Shown here: one piece after another, positions 62,700-64,000 of the stretch
Layout: each line of letters starts with the position of its first letter
How positions within the stretch are numbered: the first letter of the stretch is position 1
Assembly (NCBI RefSeq): GCF_014204515.1
Contig: NZ_JACHLI010000037.1
Span: forward strand, 6,580 to 70,579
Direction of reading: 5' to 3'
Length of the DNA stretch: 64,000 nt
Source: Pseudomonas nitroreducens
GTDB lineage: Bacteria; Pseudomonadota; Gammaproteobacteria; Pseudomonadales; Pseudomonadaceae
Notes under the pieces: generated by a model
What the model was told of the DNA's origin: nothing
The model's input: the letters and a program-made list of their open reading frames with translations, nothing else
Database searches by the model: none
Translations under genes and position numbers: made by a program

Positions 62700-63752
62700 A
62701 TGAAGCCCATGCGCACCTTGCTCGCCGGCCTGTTCCTGGCCGGTCTCGCCAGTACTTCCTTCGCTGCCACCGAGCTCAAGCACTGGCCGGCGCCGGCCGC
62801 CAAGCAGCTCGACGCCCTGATCGCCGCCAACGCCAACAAGGGCGCCTTCGCGGTCTTCGACATGGACAACACCAGCTACCGCTACGACCTCGAGGAATCG
62901 CTGCTGCCCTTCCTCGAAATGAAGGGCGTGCTGACCCGCGAGAAGCTCGACCCTTCGCTCAAGCTGATCCCCTTCAAGGACGTGAACGGCCACAAGGAAA
63001 GCCTCAACAGCTACTACTACCGCCTCTGCGAAGTGGACGACCTGGTCTGCTACCCCTGGGTTGCCCAGGTGTTCTCCGGCTTCACCTTGAAAGAGCTCAA
63101 GGGCTACGTGGATGAGCTGATGGCCTACGGCAAGCCGGTGCCCAGCACCTACTACGAAGGCGACGCGGTGAAGACCATCGAGATCAACCCGCCCAAGGTC
63201 TTCACCGGGCAGCAGGAGCTGTACAACAAGCTGATGGAGAACGGCATCGAGGTCTACGTGATGACCGCCGCCCACGAGGAACTGGTGCGCATGGTCGCCA
63301 GCGATCCGAAGTACGGCTACAACGTGAAGCCGGAGAACGTCATCGGCGTCACCACCCTGCTCAAGGACCGCCAGAGCGGCGCGCTGACCACCGCACGCAA
63401 GCAGATCGCCGAAGGCAAGTACGATCCCAAGGCCAACCAGGACCTGGAGATCACCCCCTACCTGTGGACCCCGGCGACCTGGATGGCCGGCAAGCAGGCG
63501 GCGATCCTCACCTACATCGACCAGTGGAAGAAGCCCATCCTGGTCGGCGGTGACACCCCCAGCAGCGACGGCTACATGCTGTTCAACGGCACCGCCGAGA
63601 GCGGCGTGCACCTGTGGATCAACCGCAAGGCCAAATACATGGACCAGCTCAATGGCATGATCAAGAAGAACGCCGAGGCCCAGGCCAGGCTCGGCCAGCC
63701 GGTCACCGCCGACAAGAACTGGGTGATCGTCACCCCGGAAGAAATCCAGTAA
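62700..63752 (+). CDS. pchP: Phosphorylcholine phosphatase PchP
   Basis: A 350-residue periplasmic HAD-type phosphatase. A signal peptide (about 1-23) is followed by the catalytic DxDxT at D54, D56 and T58 (FDMDNTSYRYD). With cleavage after residue 23 these become D31, D33 and T35, the numbers known for the mature P. aeruginosa enzyme. It releases choline from phosphorylcholine made by phospholipase C, supplying osmoprotectant and carbon. GGDTPSSDGYM near the end holds the second metal-binding Asp. Position matches PA5292. Confidence 0.95.
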   Translation: MKPMRTLLAGLFLAGLASTSFAATELKHWPAPAAKQLDALIAANANKGAFAVFDMDNTSYRYDLEESLLPFLEMKGVLTREKLDPSLKLIPFKDVNGHKESLNSYYYRLCEVDDLVCYPWVAQVFSGFTLKELKGYVDELMAYGKPVPSTYYEGDAVKTIEINPPKVFTGQQELYNKLMENGIEVYVMTAAHEELVRMVASDPKYGYNVKPENVIGVTTLLKDRQSGALTTARKQIAEGKYDPKANQDLEITPYLWTPATWMAGKQAAILTYIDQWKKPILVGGDTPSSDGYMLFNGTAESGVHLWINRKAKYMDQLNGMIKKNAEAQARLGQPVTADKNWVIVTPEEIQ

Positions 63753-63845
63753 GCCCACCTGCGCCCATCTCCGACCTCGAAACCGGTCGCCTTGCAGGTT
63801 CCGTAGGAGCAACTGTCTTCTTCTGATCGTTCGTGCCTTGGATTT

Positions 63846-63963
63846 CCCTCTCCCTCACCCTCTCCCTTAAGGGAGAGGGGACTGGTTCGGTGCCGGCTGA
63901 ATCCACGGTGTCAGCCGGTACGGATAGCTCCCTCTCCCTTCAGGGAGAGGGCGGGGGAGAGGG
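63846..63963. repeat. Inverted repeat element of CCCTCTCCCT type
   Basis: Arms CCCTCTCCCTCACCCTCTCC and the inverse (ending GGGGGAGAGGG), each with a nested TCCCTT-AGGGA hairpin, enclose about 50 bases. This is a common Pseudomonas intergenic repeat form. It follows pchP. Confidence 0.78.
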
Positions 63964-63984
63964 CTGTCTCCGCGCAGAACTTCA

Positions 63985-64000
63985 CGTAGGAGCGGACTCC
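63985..64000. repeat. REP-type element, family B, cut by window end
   Basis: CGTAGGAGCGGACTCC equals the first 16 bases of the element at 7106-7178. The rest lies beyond the window. Confidence 0.7.

Overview
This is a high-GC Pseudomonas chromosome segment. Gene content and order closely follow what I recall of the Pseudomonas aeruginosa PAO1 stretch from phoU (about PA5365) down to pchP (about PA5292). The intergenic repeats, the lack of some PAO1 genes and an added CoA-transferase gene suggest a relative in the P. aeruginosa / P. nitroreducens / P. citronellolis group rather than P. aeruginosa itself; the species call is inference. No rRNA, tRNA, prophage, insertion sequence or CRISPR array was seen.

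Layout. 1-7 kb: phosphate regulation (phoU, an orphan response regulator, an M23 peptidase, a CNNM/CBS membrane protein, phoR-phoB). 7-11 kb: ubiquinone entry steps (ubiC-ubiA), two rubredoxins plus rubredoxin reductase, and an HU protein. 11-19 kb: an oxyR-recG-HDOD operon, an SDR/AraC pair, a LysE exporter and a lipoprotein. 19-25 kb: the stringent-response block yicC, gmk, rpoZ, spoT, ridA and then rph. 25-34 kb: crc, pyrE, and the metabolic operon coaBC-dut-algC-argB-thioesterase, with radC divergent. 34-37 kb: an orphan peptide-binding protein (dppA5) and the ribosomal pair rpmB-rpmG. 37-51 kb: polyamine and D-amino-acid catabolism (kauB, pauB4, dadR, dadA-ridA-like-dadX, pauR) with an MFS transporter, a phospholipase D lipoprotein and the ydbH-ynbE-ydbL envelope module between them. 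51-57 kb: cytochrome c5, an acetyl-CoA hydrolase/transferase, xpt and rep, with dense REP-type repeats. 57-64 kb: a GGDEF-EAL protein, a MATE transporter, LysR and AraC regulators and the phosphorylcholine phosphatase pchP.

How it works together. Most genes are housekeeping. Three themes stand out. First, nutrient sensing: PhoU/PhoR/PhoB for phosphate, SpoT for starvation, Crc for carbon. Second, nitrogen and carbon scavenging from polyamines and alanine: KauB, PauB4, DadA and DadX with their regulators DadR and PauR. Third, envelope maintenance: AlgC sugar phosphates, YdbH-YnbE-YdbL lipid traffic and PchP choline release.

I found no clearly novel defence or mobile system. The best leads are a 27-bp near-perfect palindrome upstream of dadA, an AlgC with a large membrane-anchored N-terminal extension, a YbaK-HDOD fusion in the oxyR-recG operon, a response regulator with a degenerate PilZ-like tail, and REP elements that run into a stop codon. 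Start codons were chosen from Shine-Dalgarno spacing and known family lengths; several genes use GTG or TTG.
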